In this document: one piece after another, positions 23,733 through 33,020 of the stretch
Position numbering within the stretch: position 1 is the stretch's first letter
Layout of the letters: each line of letters opens with the position of its first letter
DNA from: Kocuria sp. cx-455
GTDB taxonomy: Bacteria > Actinomycetota > Actinomycetes > Actinomycetales > Micrococcaceae
Direction: 5' to 3'
NCBI RefSeq assembly: GCF_014698015.1
Contig: NZ_JACXBS010000003.1
Coordinates: 1 to 64,000, forward strand
Length of the DNA: 64,000 bases
Position numbers and translations under genes: made by a program
The notes under the pieces: generated by a model
What the model saw: only the letters and a program-made list of their open reading frames with translations
Told to the model about the DNA's origin: nothing
The model's database searches: none

Positions 23733-25474
23733 CGCGAACCTCCCAAACTCTGTTCCGCGCTGAGCTGGGACTCGACGATCTCTCGATAGGTCTCACTGAA
23801 ATTCAGCAGTTCGTGATGCGTGCCGCGGGCGGTGATCCGACCGTGTTCCAGGACCAGGATCTGATCGGCGCCGGTGATCGTGGAGACGCGCTGGGCCACC
23901 GTGATCACGGTGGAATTGCGGGTCACCGGTTGCAGCGCCTCGCGCAGTTTCACGTCCGTGGTGACATCCAATGCGGAGAACGAGTCGTCGAAAACGTATA
24001 CGCGCGGAGCGGTGACGATGGCTCGAGCGATGCACAGCCGTTGTCGCTGTCCGCCGGAGACATTGGTGCCGCCCTGTGAAATGGGCGAGGCCAACCCCTC
24101 GGGCCTCTCACGCACGAAGTGGTCCGCCTGCGCCACGGTAAGGGCCGCCCACAGTTCCTCGTCCGTTGCGTCCTGGCGACCGAAACGCAGGTTGGAGGCG
24201 ATGGTGCCCGAGAAGAGGAACGGCTTCTGCGGGACCAGCCCCACGCTCGAGGCCAGCTCCCGGGGCGGATATTCGGTCAGGGGCACTCCGTCCAGGGTGA
24301 CCTTGCCGGCTGCCGGGTCGAACAATCGCGGGATCAAGTTGATGAGTGAGGACTTGCCCGACCCGGTGGCGCCGATGATGGCGAGGGTCTGTCCGGGGAC
24401 GGCCGAGAAACTGATCCGGTCCAACACCGGTGCCTCCGCGCCCGGGTACTGGAACGTGACGTCGTGGAATTCCAGCCGGCCGTTGCGATCCTCGGGATCC
24501 ACGGGGTGGCTCGGTGCCCGCATGGTGGGCGCGGTGTCGAGCACCTCGGTGATGCGCTCGGCGCAGACCACGGCGCGGGGCACCATCATCATCATGAACG
24601 TTCCCATCATGACCGCCATGAGGATCTGCAACAGGTACTGCAGAAACGCGGTGAGGGAACCCACGTCGATCAGACCTTGGTCCACGCGGTGGCCACCGAA
24701 CCACAGGACGGCGGCGGTGGCGATGTGCATGATCATGTTGATGATGGGGAACATGAGGACGAACAGTGAACCGATCTGCACGGAAATGTCCGTGAGCTGC
24801 CGGTTGGCGTGAGCAAAACGTTCGGTCTCGTGACGTTCTTTGACGAAGGCGCGAATCACACGGATGCCGGTGATCTGCTCGCGAAGCACACCGTTGAGGC
24901 CGTCGATGCGGTTCTGCATGATGCGGAACCACGGCATCAGCTTGGCCACGATGGCTCCCAGAAGGACACCCATGACGGGGATGGACACCCACACGAGCCA
25001 CGAGAGTCCCGGGTCCTCACGCAGCGCCATGACAATGCCTCCCACGCACATGATGGGGGCCATGACCATGAAATTGAGACCCATGAGCGTGAGCATCTGG
25101 ATCTGCTGCACGTCATTGGTGTTGCGGGTGATGAGCGTGGGCGCACCGAATTTGCCCACTTCGCGAGCGCTGAAGGCCCCCACGTGACGGTAAACCGTGC
25201 GGCGGACGTCCCGGCCCAGGGCCATGGCGGCCCGGGAGCCGCAGTAGACGGCAATCACGGCCGCGATGACCTGAACGAACGCGACTCCGAGCATCACGGC
25301 ACCGGTGCGCCAAATGAAATCGGTGTCACCGCGGGCAACGCCCTGATCAATGATCCGCGCGTTGAGACTCGGTAAATAGAGAGTGGCGATGGTGGCCGTC
25401 AACTGGAAAATCAGTACGGCAATGATCCAAGGCCGGTAGGCGCGGGAATAGGTGCGCAATAAACGCAGCAGCAT
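23729..25474 (-). CDS. ABC exporter half-transporter, degenerate-site partner
   Basis: 581-aa membrane domain plus ATPase domain, first gene of the exporter pair. Walker A GATGSGKSS and the signature VSGGQRQR are normal, but Walker B is VYVFDDSFSALD with Asp in place of the catalytic Glu. This change, together with the non-standard signature of its partner, predicts one catalytic and one degenerate ATP site, as in other heterodimeric exporters. It is divergent from the NRAMP gene; the substrate is unknown. Confidence 0.9.
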   Translation of the reverse strand: MLLRLLRTYSRAYRPWIIAVLIFQLTATIATLYLPSLNARIIDQGVARGDTDFIWRTGAVMLGVAFVQVIAAVIAVYCGSRAAMALGRDVRRTVYRHVGAFSAREVGKFGAPTLITRNTNDVQQIQMLTLMGLNFMVMAPIMCVGGIVMALREDPGLSWLVWVSIPVMGVLLGAIVAKLMPWFRIMQNRIDGLNGVLREQITGIRVIRAFVKERHETERFAHANRQLTDISVQIGSLFVLMFPIINMIMHIATAAVLWFGGHRVDQGLIDVGSLTAFLQYLLQILMAVMMGTFMMMMVPRAVVCAERITEVLDTAPTMRAPSHPVDPEDRNGRLEFHDVTFQYPGAEAPVLDRISFSAVPGQTLAIIGATGSGKSSLINLIPRLFDPAAGKVTLDGVPLTEYPPRELASSVGLVPQKPFLFSGTIASNLRFGRQDATDEELWAALTVAQADHFVRERPEGLASPISQGGTNVSGGQRQRLCIARAIVTAPRVYVFDDSFSALDVTTDVKLREALQPVTRNSTVITVAQRVSTITGADQILVLEHGRITARGTHHELLNFSETYREIVESQLSAEQSLGGSR

Positions 25475-25558
25475 GTGGGGTCCTGACTGTGTTCCTAGCG
25501 AGCGACGCTCGGCTATGTCACACAGGATACGCCTGGGCTCAGACGCGAAAACCGGCTA

Positions 25559-25580
25559 AAGTTTCGGTACACCGAAACTT
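25559..25580. promoter_or_regulatory. Palindromic operator before the NRAMP gene
   Basis: 10-bp perfect arms AAGTTTCGGT and ACCGAAACTT separated by AC, 22 bp in all, ending 22 bases before the mntH start codon. The position suggests metal-dependent repression of the importer. DtxR/MntR-family regulators bind palindromes of about this size, but which regulator acts here is an inference. Confidence 0.7.
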
Positions 25581-25602
25581 CAGTCGACTCGAAGGAGCCG
25601 CC

Positions 25603-26850
25603 ATGCTCAACCGCAGAGCCCGGGTCCGGGCGCGGCCGACGAACAGCCACGTAGTAACGGCGCTGGGCCCGGCATTCGTGGCGGCCATTGCCTATGTGGA
25701 TCCGGGAAATGTGGCCGCCAACGTGAGTGCGGGCGCAAGTTTTGGGTATTTGTTGGTCTGGGTGCTCGTGATCGCCAACGTGATGGCCATGGTGATCCAG
25801 TACCTCTCGGCCAAGCTGGGCATTGTCACGGGGAAATCCCTTCCGGAGGTCGTGGGGGAGTCGCTGCCCCGCAAGGCGCGCCTGGCCTATTGGGTCCAGG
25901 CCGAGTTGATGGCGGTGGCCACGGACGTCGCGGAAGTAATCGGCGGAGCGCTTGCCCTGTGGCTGCTGTTCGGGGTTCCCTTGCCGCTGGGTGGTGTGCT
26001 TGTCGCCGTGATGTCAATGACCGTGTTGTCCGTTCAGAATCGTCGAGGGCAGCGGGTGTTCGAAACGGTCATCTTGTCCATGCTGGGCATCATCACGGCG
26101 GGATTCCTCGCGGGACTGGTGGTGGCGCCACCCGAGGCGGGGGGAGTTCTGGGCGGGATGGTACCGCGGTTGGAAGGCTCGCAATCCCTGGTGCTGGCGG
26201 CGAGCATGTTGGGGGCCACGGTCATGCCCCACGCGATTTATCTCCATTCGGCCCTGTCCCGTGACCGGCACGGAGGAGCTCACGGCGCGCAACACACGCG
26301 GTACTTGTTGCGGGCCACCCGAGCGGATGTGGTGATCGCCTTGCTTGTCGCCGGCTCGGTCAACATGGGCATGTTGCTGTTGGCGGCGCGCAATCTCTAC
26401 GGGGTGGACGGCACCGACACGATCGAGGGCGCTCATGCGGCGATCGCGGAGGCCCTCGGGCCTGTCGTCGGCATAGTTTTCGCGATGGGTTTATTGGCCT
26501 CCGGGCTGGCATCCACGGCGGTGGGTTCCTACGCCGGCGACGTGGTGACGGCGGGTTTACTGCACCGGCGCATCCCGTTGTTCGCTCGGCGGGGCTTCAC
26601 CATGATTCCGGCGGTGATCCTGCTTGCGGTGGGGGTCGAGCCCACGGCGGCGCTCGTGGGTAGCCAGGTGGTTCTGAGCTTCGGGATCGCGTTCGCGTTG
26701 ATCCCGCTCGTCTGGTTCACCGGACGACGCCGCCTGCTCGGGCAGTTCACGAACGGCCCGTTGCTCTCGGGCGTGGGGTGGGCCAGCGCCGGGATCGTGG
26801 TGGTGCTCAACGTCGTCTTATTGGGACTCATGGCAATCGATCTGGCCTAG
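25603..26850 (+). CDS. mntH: NRAMP-family divalent metal (Mn2+) importer
   Basis: 415-aa membrane protein with about 11 membrane segments, proton-coupled uptake of Mn2+/Fe2+. The metal-site motif DPGN on helix 1 is present (YVDPGNVAAN, about residues 31-34). The second site on helix 6 reads MPHAIYLHSAL, matching the family MPH motif. AAGGAG lies six bases before the ATG. A perfect palindromic operator sits upstream. An IdeR/DtxR-type regulator is encoded in this window at 51350, though its Cys ligand suggests iron rather than manganese sensing. Confidence 0.93.
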   Translation: MLNRRARVRARPTNSHVVTALGPAFVAAIAYVDPGNVAANVSAGASFGYLLVWVLVIANVMAMVIQYLSAKLGIVTGKSLPEVVGESLPRKARLAYWVQAELMAVATDVAEVIGGALALWLLFGVPLPLGGVLVAVMSMTVLSVQNRRGQRVFETVILSMLGIITAGFLAGLVVAPPEAGGVLGGMVPRLEGSQSLVLAASMLGATVMPHAIYLHSALSRDRHGGAHGAQHTRYLLRATRADVVIALLVAGSVNMGMLLLAARNLYGVDGTDTIEGAHAAIAEALGPVVGIVFAMGLLASGLASTAVGSYAGDVVTAGLLHRRIPLFARRGFTMIPAVILLAVGVEPTAALVGSQVVLSFGIAFALIPLVWFTGRRRLLGQFTNGPLLSGVGWASAGIVVVLNVVLLGLMAIDLA

Positions 26851-26863
26851 GGGCTAGTAAAAC

Positions 26864-26890
26864 CACATAAACACACATAAGCTCACATCA
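26864..26890 (+). promoter_or_regulatory. Three direct repeats at 10-bp spacing upstream of fruR
   Basis: CACATAA at 26864, CACATAA at 26874 and CACATCA at 26884 recur every 10 bp, one helical turn. They lie 46 to 72 bases before the fruR start codon and just after mntH. DeoR-type regulators such as FruR often bind repeated sites in their own promoter, so this is a candidate autoregulatory operator. Confidence 0.5.
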
Positions 26891-26935
26891 CAGAGCGGGG
26901 AGTCATTGTCGCAGGCCCCCAACCGTGAGGTGAAA

Positions 26936-27727
26936 ATGTTCGCTGAGGAACGTCAAGAAGAGATCGCCCGTCTCGTGGCCCAGTCCCGTCGTGTCAACGG
27001 AGCGGAGTTGGCCAAACGATTCTCGGTGACCATGGAAACCGTGCGGCGCGATCTTGCGGTGCTCGAAAAGACCGGAAAGTTGCGACGCGTGCACGGGGGT
27101 GCCGTGTCCGCGGATCAGTCCACCAGTGGTGAACAGGGGATTGATTCGCGCCAGCGCATTAACGCCGCGGAGAAACGGAGGATCGCGGCGGCCACCCTCG
27201 ACGTGTTGGACGATTCGGGTGCCGGCGCGGTGGTGCTGGACGCCGGATCCACCGTGGAGATGGTGGCCGACCTCCTGCTGAGCCGGGACAACGGGTTGGC
27301 GGGCGGTCAGGAACGGCTGATCATCACCCACGCCTTGCACATCGCGGCCAAGCTCGCTGACACGGACGGTATCGGGTTGGAGCTGGTGGGTGGGCGGATT
27401 CGCAAACTGACGTGGGCGGCCACCGGCGCGCGAGCCAGCCAGCACTACGAACAACTGCGCCCGGATATCGCTGTCGTGGGGTGCAACGGTATCCACGCCC
27501 AATTCGGACTTTCCACCCCGGACCCCATTGAAGCCGTGGTGAAGACGGCCATCGTGCGGGGCGCTCGACGGGTCGTGGCCGTCTGCGACCACAGCAAACA
27601 GGACAGGGAAACCCTCATGAAGTTCTGTTCCCTGCCTGAAATAGACACTCTTATCACCGATCGAGCCCCGGGAGTCGAACTCTCCCGCGCGCTCGAAGAA
27701 GCCAATGTGGAGGTGATTGTCGCGTGA
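26936..27727 (+). CDS. fruR: DeoR-family regulator of fructose utilisation
   Basis: 263 aa. The N-terminal winged helix is typical DeoR: FAEERQEEIARLV, then VNGAELAKRFSVTMETVRRDL and LRRVHGGAV. The C-terminal sugar-phosphate sensor domain has VLDAGSTVEMVADLL and VVAVCDHSK. The ATG at 26936 is preceded by GAGG; TTG/GTG codons upstream are less well placed. Its last codons overlap the fruK start (GTGA), and the operon continues to fruA, so fructose-1-phosphate-responsive repression of the whole set is the likely job. Confidence 0.9.
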   Translation: MFAEERQEEIARLVAQSRRVNGAELAKRFSVTMETVRRDLAVLEKTGKLRRVHGGAVSADQSTSGEQGIDSRQRINAAEKRRIAAATLDVLDDSGAGAVVLDAGSTVEMVADLLLSRDNGLAGGQERLIITHALHIAAKLADTDGIGLELVGGRIRKLTWAATGARASQHYEQLRPDIAVVGCNGIHAQFGLSTPDPIEAVVKTAIVRGARRVVAVCDHSKQDRETLMKFCSLPEIDTLITDRAPGVELSRALEEANVEVIVA

Positions 27728-28689
27728 TCATCACCGTGACACTCAACCCGTCAATCGATCGCGCCGTTGAGCTGGACGCGCCGTTGCGGCGCGGTCAGGT
27801 GCAACGCGCCGTGGGGACCCGCCAGGATCCCGGAGGCAAGGGGGTGAACATCTCCCGAGCATTGGAGCTCAGCGGGGAACCGACCCTGGCCGTGGTTCCC
27901 GGTGACAGCACCGACCCGCTGTTGACCGGGTTGGATCAGGCGGGTGTGCGCTATGAGGCGGTCTCGATAGGCGCGCCGTTGCGGTCCAACATCACCGTGA
28001 CCGAACCGGACGGCACCACGACCAAGATCAACGAGCCCGGCCCCGAGCTGGATTCCAGCACCGTGGACCGCATCATTGACCAGTTGATCGCCCGCGGTGC
28101 CGGAGCCCAGTGGCTGGTACTGGCCGGATCGATCCCGCCCGGACCCGCTCCCAACATCTACGCGGAGATCATCAACCGCGTGCGTGCGGGCCTGGGTAGT
28201 GCAGCACCGCGAATCGCAGTGGACACGTCCGGGCGCCCGATGGCCGAAGCGGTGTCCGAAACCGCGGACGCCCTGCCGGACATCGTCAAGCCCAACGGCG
28301 AGGAACTGGCCGAACTGCTGGGCCGGACGGACGGTGACGTTCTCGAAGCGGACCCGGCCGCGGCGGCGTCGGCAGCGCACGCCCTGATCGAACGGGGAGT
28401 GCGCGCCGTGTTGTGCACCCTGGGGGGCAACGGGGCGGTCCTGGTGACACGGGACGGCGCCTGGCACGCGGTGCACCGACCCGTGGCCGTGAAATCCACG
28501 GTGGGTGCGGGAGACAGCGCGCTGACCGGTTACCTCATCGCCCATGTGCGGGGGGAATCGCCGCAGCACTGCCTCCGCCAGGCAGTGGCACACGGATCCG
28601 CGGCGGCAGCTCTGCCCGGTACCGAAATGCCATCACTTGAGCACACCACACCGCACGCCGTGACCGTGACGGCCTTGCAACTGACCTAG
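27724..28689 (+). CDS. fruK: 1-phosphofructokinase
   Basis: 321-aa PfkB-family kinase converting fructose 1-phosphate to fructose 1,6-bisphosphate. It begins MIITVTLNPSIDRAVELD and has the substrate-side motif DPGGKGVNISRAL and the C-terminal catalytic motif TVGAGDSALTGYL with the catalytic Asp. The GTG start overlaps fruR by four bases. fruA follows, which fixes the substrate as PTS-delivered fructose 1-phosphate. Confidence 0.94.
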   Translation: MIITVTLNPSIDRAVELDAPLRRGQVQRAVGTRQDPGGKGVNISRALELSGEPTLAVVPGDSTDPLLTGLDQAGVRYEAVSIGAPLRSNITVTEPDGTTTKINEPGPELDSSTVDRIIDQLIARGAGAQWLVLAGSIPPGPAPNIYAEIINRVRAGLGSAAPRIAVDTSGRPMAEAVSETADALPDIVKPNGEELAELLGRTDGDVLEADPAAAASAAHALIERGVRAVLCTLGGNGAVLVTRDGAWHAVHRPVAVKSTVGAGDSALTGYLIAHVRGESPQHCLRQAVAHGSAAAALPGTEMPSLEHTTPHAVTVTALQLT

Positions 28690-28728
28690 GGCCGGCCGGC
28701 CCGTCCACGCACACCTCAAGGAGCAGCT

Positions 28729-30819
28729 ATGTCGGATCTCATCAACCCCGGGTTGGTCTTGCTGGACCAAGACCTGGGTAACACCACGGAAGACGTGATT
28801 CGCGTCCTCGCGAACACGGTTCACAGCGAAGGCCGGGCCGAGAATGCGGACGCGCTGGCTGCCGATGCCCTGGCCCGAGAGGCCAAGAACGCCACCGGCA
28901 TCCCGGGTGGCATCGGCATTCCGCACTGCCGTTCCGAGGCCGTCACACAGGCCACCCTGGTCATGGCGCGGTTGCACCCGCCCGTCGATTTCGGCGCCAA
29001 GGACGGGCCCGCGGATATCCTGTTCTTCATTGCAGCGCCCGCCGGCGCCGATCAGGCCCACCTCAAACTGCTGTCCAAGTTGGCGCGCTCGCTCATGAAG
29101 AAGCCGTTCGTGGCCTCGCTGCGAGAAGCCGAGACACCCGAGCGCGTGGTCGAGCTCGTGGATGACGCCCTGGGCCTGGGCGCACCCGCCGACGCCGCTC
29201 CGACCGCCGACGGCGCTGTGGCGGGTTCCACCGCTGCCGCTACGGCGGTGGCCGGGCCCAACGCCGTAGCGCAGGACAACGCCTCTCGGAGCGCTGCACC
29301 GCAGGGCGCGGGTGGCCCCCGCAGACTCGTGGCGGTCACTGCCTGCCCCACCGGCATCGCTCACACCTACATGGCGGCAGATTCGCTCAAGAATACCGCG
29401 GACGACATGGGTGTGGAGCTGCAGGTCGAGACCCAGGGTTCGGGGGGTGCCGCTCGGTTGGACCCGGCCGTCATCCGCAACGCGGAAGCCGTCATTTTCG
29501 CGACCGACGTGGACGTGCGCGAGCGCTCCCGGTTCGCGGGGCTGCCCTACATCGCCTCGGCGGTTAAACGCGGTATCGACGAGCCCCGGGAAATGATTGA
29601 CGAGGCGTTGGCCGCCGCGGACAATCCCGATGCCAAGCGCGTCAGTGGTGACCAGGCGAGCGCAAGTCAGACCCCGGACGCCGCTGAGGGGTGGGGCACC
29701 CGCATCCGCAAGGCCGTGATGACCGGTGTCAGCTACATGATCCCGTTCGTGGCCGCGGGCGGTCTGCTCATGGCCCTCTCGTTCATCATCGGCGACCCCA
29801 TTGCGGTGGCTGAGCAAGCGGACACGATTCTCACGACCTCGTCGCTGGGCAACCTGGGTGACGTCTCGCTGGGAATGTACATTGCGGCGGTGCTGTTCAA
29901 GATCGGCAACCTGTCCATGAGTTTGCTGGTCCCGGCACTGGCGGCGTACATCGCCTACGGGCTGGCCGACCGCCCCGGTATCGCTCCGGGCTTCACCGTG
30001 GGTCTGGTCGCGAACTTCATGGGCGCCGGTTTCATCGGCGGAATCGCGGGCGGCTTGCTGGCGGGCCTGTGCGCCTACTGGCTCACGTTGCCCAGGTTGC
30101 CGCGCTGGCTGGGCTCGCTCATGCCCGTGGTGATCATCCCGCTGTTGGCCACGCTGTTCGCCGGTGGCCTCATGTTCTTCCTCATCGGTGGGCCCATCGC
30201 TCTGTTCATGGAGTGGCTGACGTCCCTGCTGACCGGAATGACGGGCGCCTCCGCGATTGCTCTGGGCGCGGTGCTCGGGCTGATGATGTGCTCCGACCTG
30301 GGTGGGCCCATCAACAAGGTGGCCTATTCGTTCGCCGCAGCAGGCCTGGGCGCCGCGACCGTTGCCAACACCGCTCCGCAGGAAATCATGGCGACCGTGA
30401 TGGCGGCGGGCATGGTACCCCCGTTGGGTCTGGCGCTGGCTTCCACGGTGCTCGGTCGCAAGTACTTCACGGAGCAGGAGCGCGAGAACGGCAAGGCCTC
30501 GTGGCTGCTGGGAGCATCCTTCATCTCCGAGGGCGCCATCCCGTTCGCCGCGGCTGATCCGTTGCGTGTCCTGCCCGCATCCATGCTGGGTGGGGTGGTC
30601 ACCGGCGCGATGACCATGGCCTTCGGGGTGACCTCCGCTGCACCGCACGGTGGCATCTGGGTCTTCCTGGTGATCGGTAACTTCCTCGGATTCATTGCCG
30701 CGATCCTGGCGGGCACCGTCGTCACGGCTGTTACCGTGATCGCGTTCAAGCACATCGGTAACGCGCGCAAGCGCGTTGCCGAGGCCACCGTTTCCGAACC
30801 AGCTCCTGTCAACGCATAA
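28729..30819 (+). CDS. fruA: Fructose PTS transporter, EIIA-EIIB-EIIC fusion
   Basis: 696-aa fusion that imports fructose and phosphorylates it at C1. EIIA (about 1-150) has the phospho-histidine His66 in GIGIPHCRS. An Ala-rich linker follows. EIIB starts near 200 with the phospho-cysteine Cys206 in VAVTACPTGIAHTYMAAD. EIIC (about 325-680) supplies the membrane channel, with PFVAAGGLLMAL and GGPINKVAYSF. All phosphorylation residues are intact. It is flanked by fruK and ptsI. Confidence 0.95.
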   Translation: MSDLINPGLVLLDQDLGNTTEDVIRVLANTVHSEGRAENADALAADALAREAKNATGIPGGIGIPHCRSEAVTQATLVMARLHPPVDFGAKDGPADILFFIAAPAGADQAHLKLLSKLARSLMKKPFVASLREAETPERVVELVDDALGLGAPADAAPTADGAVAGSTAAATAVAGPNAVAQDNASRSAAPQGAGGPRRLVAVTACPTGIAHTYMAADSLKNTADDMGVELQVETQGSGGAARLDPAVIRNAEAVIFATDVDVRERSRFAGLPYIASAVKRGIDEPREMIDEALAAADNPDAKRVSGDQASASQTPDAAEGWGTRIRKAVMTGVSYMIPFVAAGGLLMALSFIIGDPIAVAEQADTILTTSSLGNLGDVSLGMYIAAVLFKIGNLSMSLLVPALAAYIAYGLADRPGIAPGFTVGLVANFMGAGFIGGIAGGLLAGLCAYWLTLPRLPRWLGSLMPVVIIPLLATLFAGGLMFFLIGGPIALFMEWLTSLLTGMTGASAIALGAVLGLMMCSDLGGPINKVAYSFAAAGLGAATVANTAPQEIMATVMAAGMVPPLGLALASTVLGRKYFTEQERENGKASWLLGASFISEGAIPFAAADPLRVLPASMLGGVVTGAMTMAFGVTSAAPHGGIWVFLVIGNFLGFIAAILAGTVVTAVTVIAFKHIGNARKRVAEATVSEPAPVNA

Positions 30820-30832
30820 AGGTGTGAACGAC

Positions 30833-32563
30833 ATGGATTACTCACCGTCCGAAACCAGCACCGCGCAGCTGCGCTACACGGGCGTGGGCGTCAGCCCCGG
30901 CCGAGTGATCGCGCCACTGATCCCCATGGCCCCGCCCGTCGCGGCGCCCCCGGAGGGAGAGCCGCTTGAGGGAGACCCCGAGAGCGCCGTCGAGCGTCTG
31001 AGCCAGGCCGCGGCGTCGGTGAAAACCGAGTTGCAGCAACGCGCCGAGCGGGCCCGTTCCGACGCCGCCGCGGAGGTCCTCAAGGCCACCGCGCTCATGG
31101 CGGGGGACAAAGCCCTCATCAAGAACGCCGCCAAGCTGGTGCGCAATCAGTCCCTGAGCCCGGAACGCGCCCTGTGGGACGCCGCATCCGGGTACGCGGA
31201 CCAGATGCGTGCCATGGGCGGATACATGGCCGAGCGCGCGGCGGACATCGAGGATGTGCGCGCCCGCATCGTGGCCGAACTGCGAGGAATGCCTGCCCCG
31301 GGGGTGCCACAACGCACCGAACCTTTCGTACTGGCTGCGGAGGACCTCGCCCCGGCAGACACCGCCGTGCTCGATCCGGAGACGGTGGTCGCACTGGTCA
31401 CGTCATCGGGCGGACCGCAGTCACACACCGCGATCCTGGCTCGCAACCTGGGCCTGCCCGCCGTGGTCGCGGCCACCGGTGTGACCGACATCGAGCCCGG
31501 CACCCCCGTGTTCGTGGACGGATCGGCCGGATCGATCGTGTCCCATCCGGGAACCGAGCACGAGCAAGCGGTCGCCGCGTGGCACAGGGTGTCGGAGCAG
31601 TTGGCGAGCTTCGACGGCCACGGCGCGCTCGCGGACGGCACCGACGTCCCGCTGCTCGCCAACGTGGGAACCGCCGACGACGCTCGGGCGGCCGCGGCCG
31701 CCGGAGCCCAGGGTGTGGGGTTGTTACGCACCGAGTTCTGTTTCCTGGGCCGGGACGCCGAGCCCACCGTCCAGGAGCAGACCGAGGCCTACGTGGAAAT
31801 TTTCCGGGCCTTCGGGTCGGCCAAGATCGTGGTGCGCACCTTGGACGCCGGGGCGGACAAGCCCCTGCCGTTCCTCACGGACACCACCGAGCCCAACCCC
31901 GCGTTGGGTGTGCGCGGCTACCGCACGGACTGGACCACCCCCGGTGTGCTGGAACGACAGTTGCAAGCCATTGCGGCCGCCGCGCAGCAGACCGAGGCCA
32001 CCGTGTGGGTCATGGCGCCCATGATTTCCACGGCGGGGGAGTCGGCGCATTTCGCCCAGCTCGTCCACGCGGCGGGGTTGGAGGTCTCCGGTGTGATGGT
32101 CGAGACCCCGGCTGCCGCGATCACGGCCGAGCAGATCCTGGACCGGGTGGACTTCGTGTCCCTGGGCACCAATGACCTCACCCAGTACACGATGGCCGCG
32201 GACCGCATGCTCGGTTCGTTGGCGGAGCTCAACTCGCCGTGGCAGCCGGCCGTGTTGCGCATGATCGAGCGCACCGCGGCGGGCGCGCGGGCGGCGTCGT
32301 CGGAATCGGGTGTCCACAAGAACGTGGGCGTATGCGGTGAAGCCGCCGCGGACCCGGCGCTGGCCGTGGTTCTGGTTGGTCTGGGTGTGGACACCCTGTC
32401 CATGAGCCCGCGCTCGCTGGCGGCCGTGGCCGCGGTGCTGGCCCGTGTGGATCTCGATCGTGCTCGCGTCGTGGCGCACACCGCGTTGCACGCGGCGAGC
32501 GCCCGCGAAGCACGCGACGCGGTTCGTGCCCAATTGCCCGTCCTGGAAGAACTGGGACTCTGA
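30833..32563 (+). CDS. ptsI: PTS enzyme I (phosphoenolpyruvate--protein phosphotransferase)
   Basis: 576-aa general PTS component that takes phosphate from PEP and passes it to HPr. The phospho-histidine lies in SSGGPQSHTAILARNLGLP; the PEP-binding barrel shows GVGLLRTEFCFLGR, SLGTNDLTQYTMAADR and the active-site GVCGEAAADP. The ATG at 30833 has AAAGGTG upstream, 13 bases after the fruA stop. Being in the fru operon, ptsI and ptsH are probably induced by fructose. Confidence 0.94.
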   Translation: MDYSPSETSTAQLRYTGVGVSPGRVIAPLIPMAPPVAAPPEGEPLEGDPESAVERLSQAAASVKTELQQRAERARSDAAAEVLKATALMAGDKALIKNAAKLVRNQSLSPERALWDAASGYADQMRAMGGYMAERAADIEDVRARIVAELRGMPAPGVPQRTEPFVLAAEDLAPADTAVLDPETVVALVTSSGGPQSHTAILARNLGLPAVVAATGVTDIEPGTPVFVDGSAGSIVSHPGTEHEQAVAAWHRVSEQLASFDGHGALADGTDVPLLANVGTADDARAAAAAGAQGVGLLRTEFCFLGRDAEPTVQEQTEAYVEIFRAFGSAKIVVRTLDAGADKPLPFLTDTTEPNPALGVRGYRTDWTTPGVLERQLQAIAAAAQQTEATVWVMAPMISTAGESAHFAQLVHAAGLEVSGVMVETPAAAITAEQILDRVDFVSLGTNDLTQYTMAADRMLGSLAELNSPWQPAVLRMIERTAAGARAASSESGVHKNVGVCGEAAADPALAVVLVGLGVDTLSMSPRSLAAVAAVLARVDLDRARVVAHTALHAASAREARDAVRAQLPVLEELGL

Positions 32564-32670
32564 GGCAACCATGAGGTGTGCGCGGAGACATCTGCGGACA
32601 AACCGAACACAATGAAAACCACGTCTTGCCCGGGGCCTGCCCGGACGAGCGCCGACAATGAGGAGTTGCA

Positions 32671-32952
32671 ATGGCAGAACGCACGGCAACCGTGGCCTCA
32701 CGAGTGGGGCTGCACGCACGGCCGGCCGCGATTTTCGCGGAGGCCGCCGGTGAGTACGAGAACCTGGAAATCACCATCCGCTCCGAGGGAGAGGACGTCG
32801 AGGACGGCATGGACGCCGCTTCGGTGCTGTCCTTGATGTCCCTGGGAGCGTCCCACGGGGACAAGGTGATTCTCGCTGCGGACGGCGACGGCGCCGACGA
32901 GGCCCTCGATCACCTGGTCTCCATCATCGAGACCGATCACGATGCGGAATAG
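32671..32952 (+). CDS. ptsH: Phosphocarrier protein HPr
   Basis: 93 aa, normal HPr size. The active-site His15 lies in GLHARPA. The segment ASVLSLMSLGA places Ser51 where the regulatory serine (Ser46 of Bacillus HPr) sits, so HPr-kinase-type control would be structurally possible, though no HPr kinase is in the window. GAGGAG lies just upstream. It is separated from ptsI by 107 bases. Confidence 0.94.
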   Translation: MAERTATVASRVGLHARPAAIFAEAAGEYENLEITIRSEGEDVEDGMDAASVLSLMSLGASHGDKVILAADGDGADEALDHLVSIIETDHDAE

Positions 32953-33020
32953 TATTTTCGGTCAGTAGATCACCCACGCCGTAACAAGTCGGGCACTGCG
33001 CATTGCAGGGCCCGACCTGT

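Noticed and set aside
28633-30834. 733-codon open frame on the minus strand opposite fruA
   Set aside because: It mirrors fruA codon for codon, is rich in His, Arg, Gly and Gln, has no recognisable domain, and arises from high GC content at third positions. The same applies to other long mirror frames (8447-9646, 36049-37428, 40967-42757, 53346-54650).
32585-32612. Copy of the fruR-type phased repeat upstream of ptsH
   Set aside because: ACA trinucleotides recur at 10 and 9 bases but without the CACATAA core, so chance cannot be excluded.
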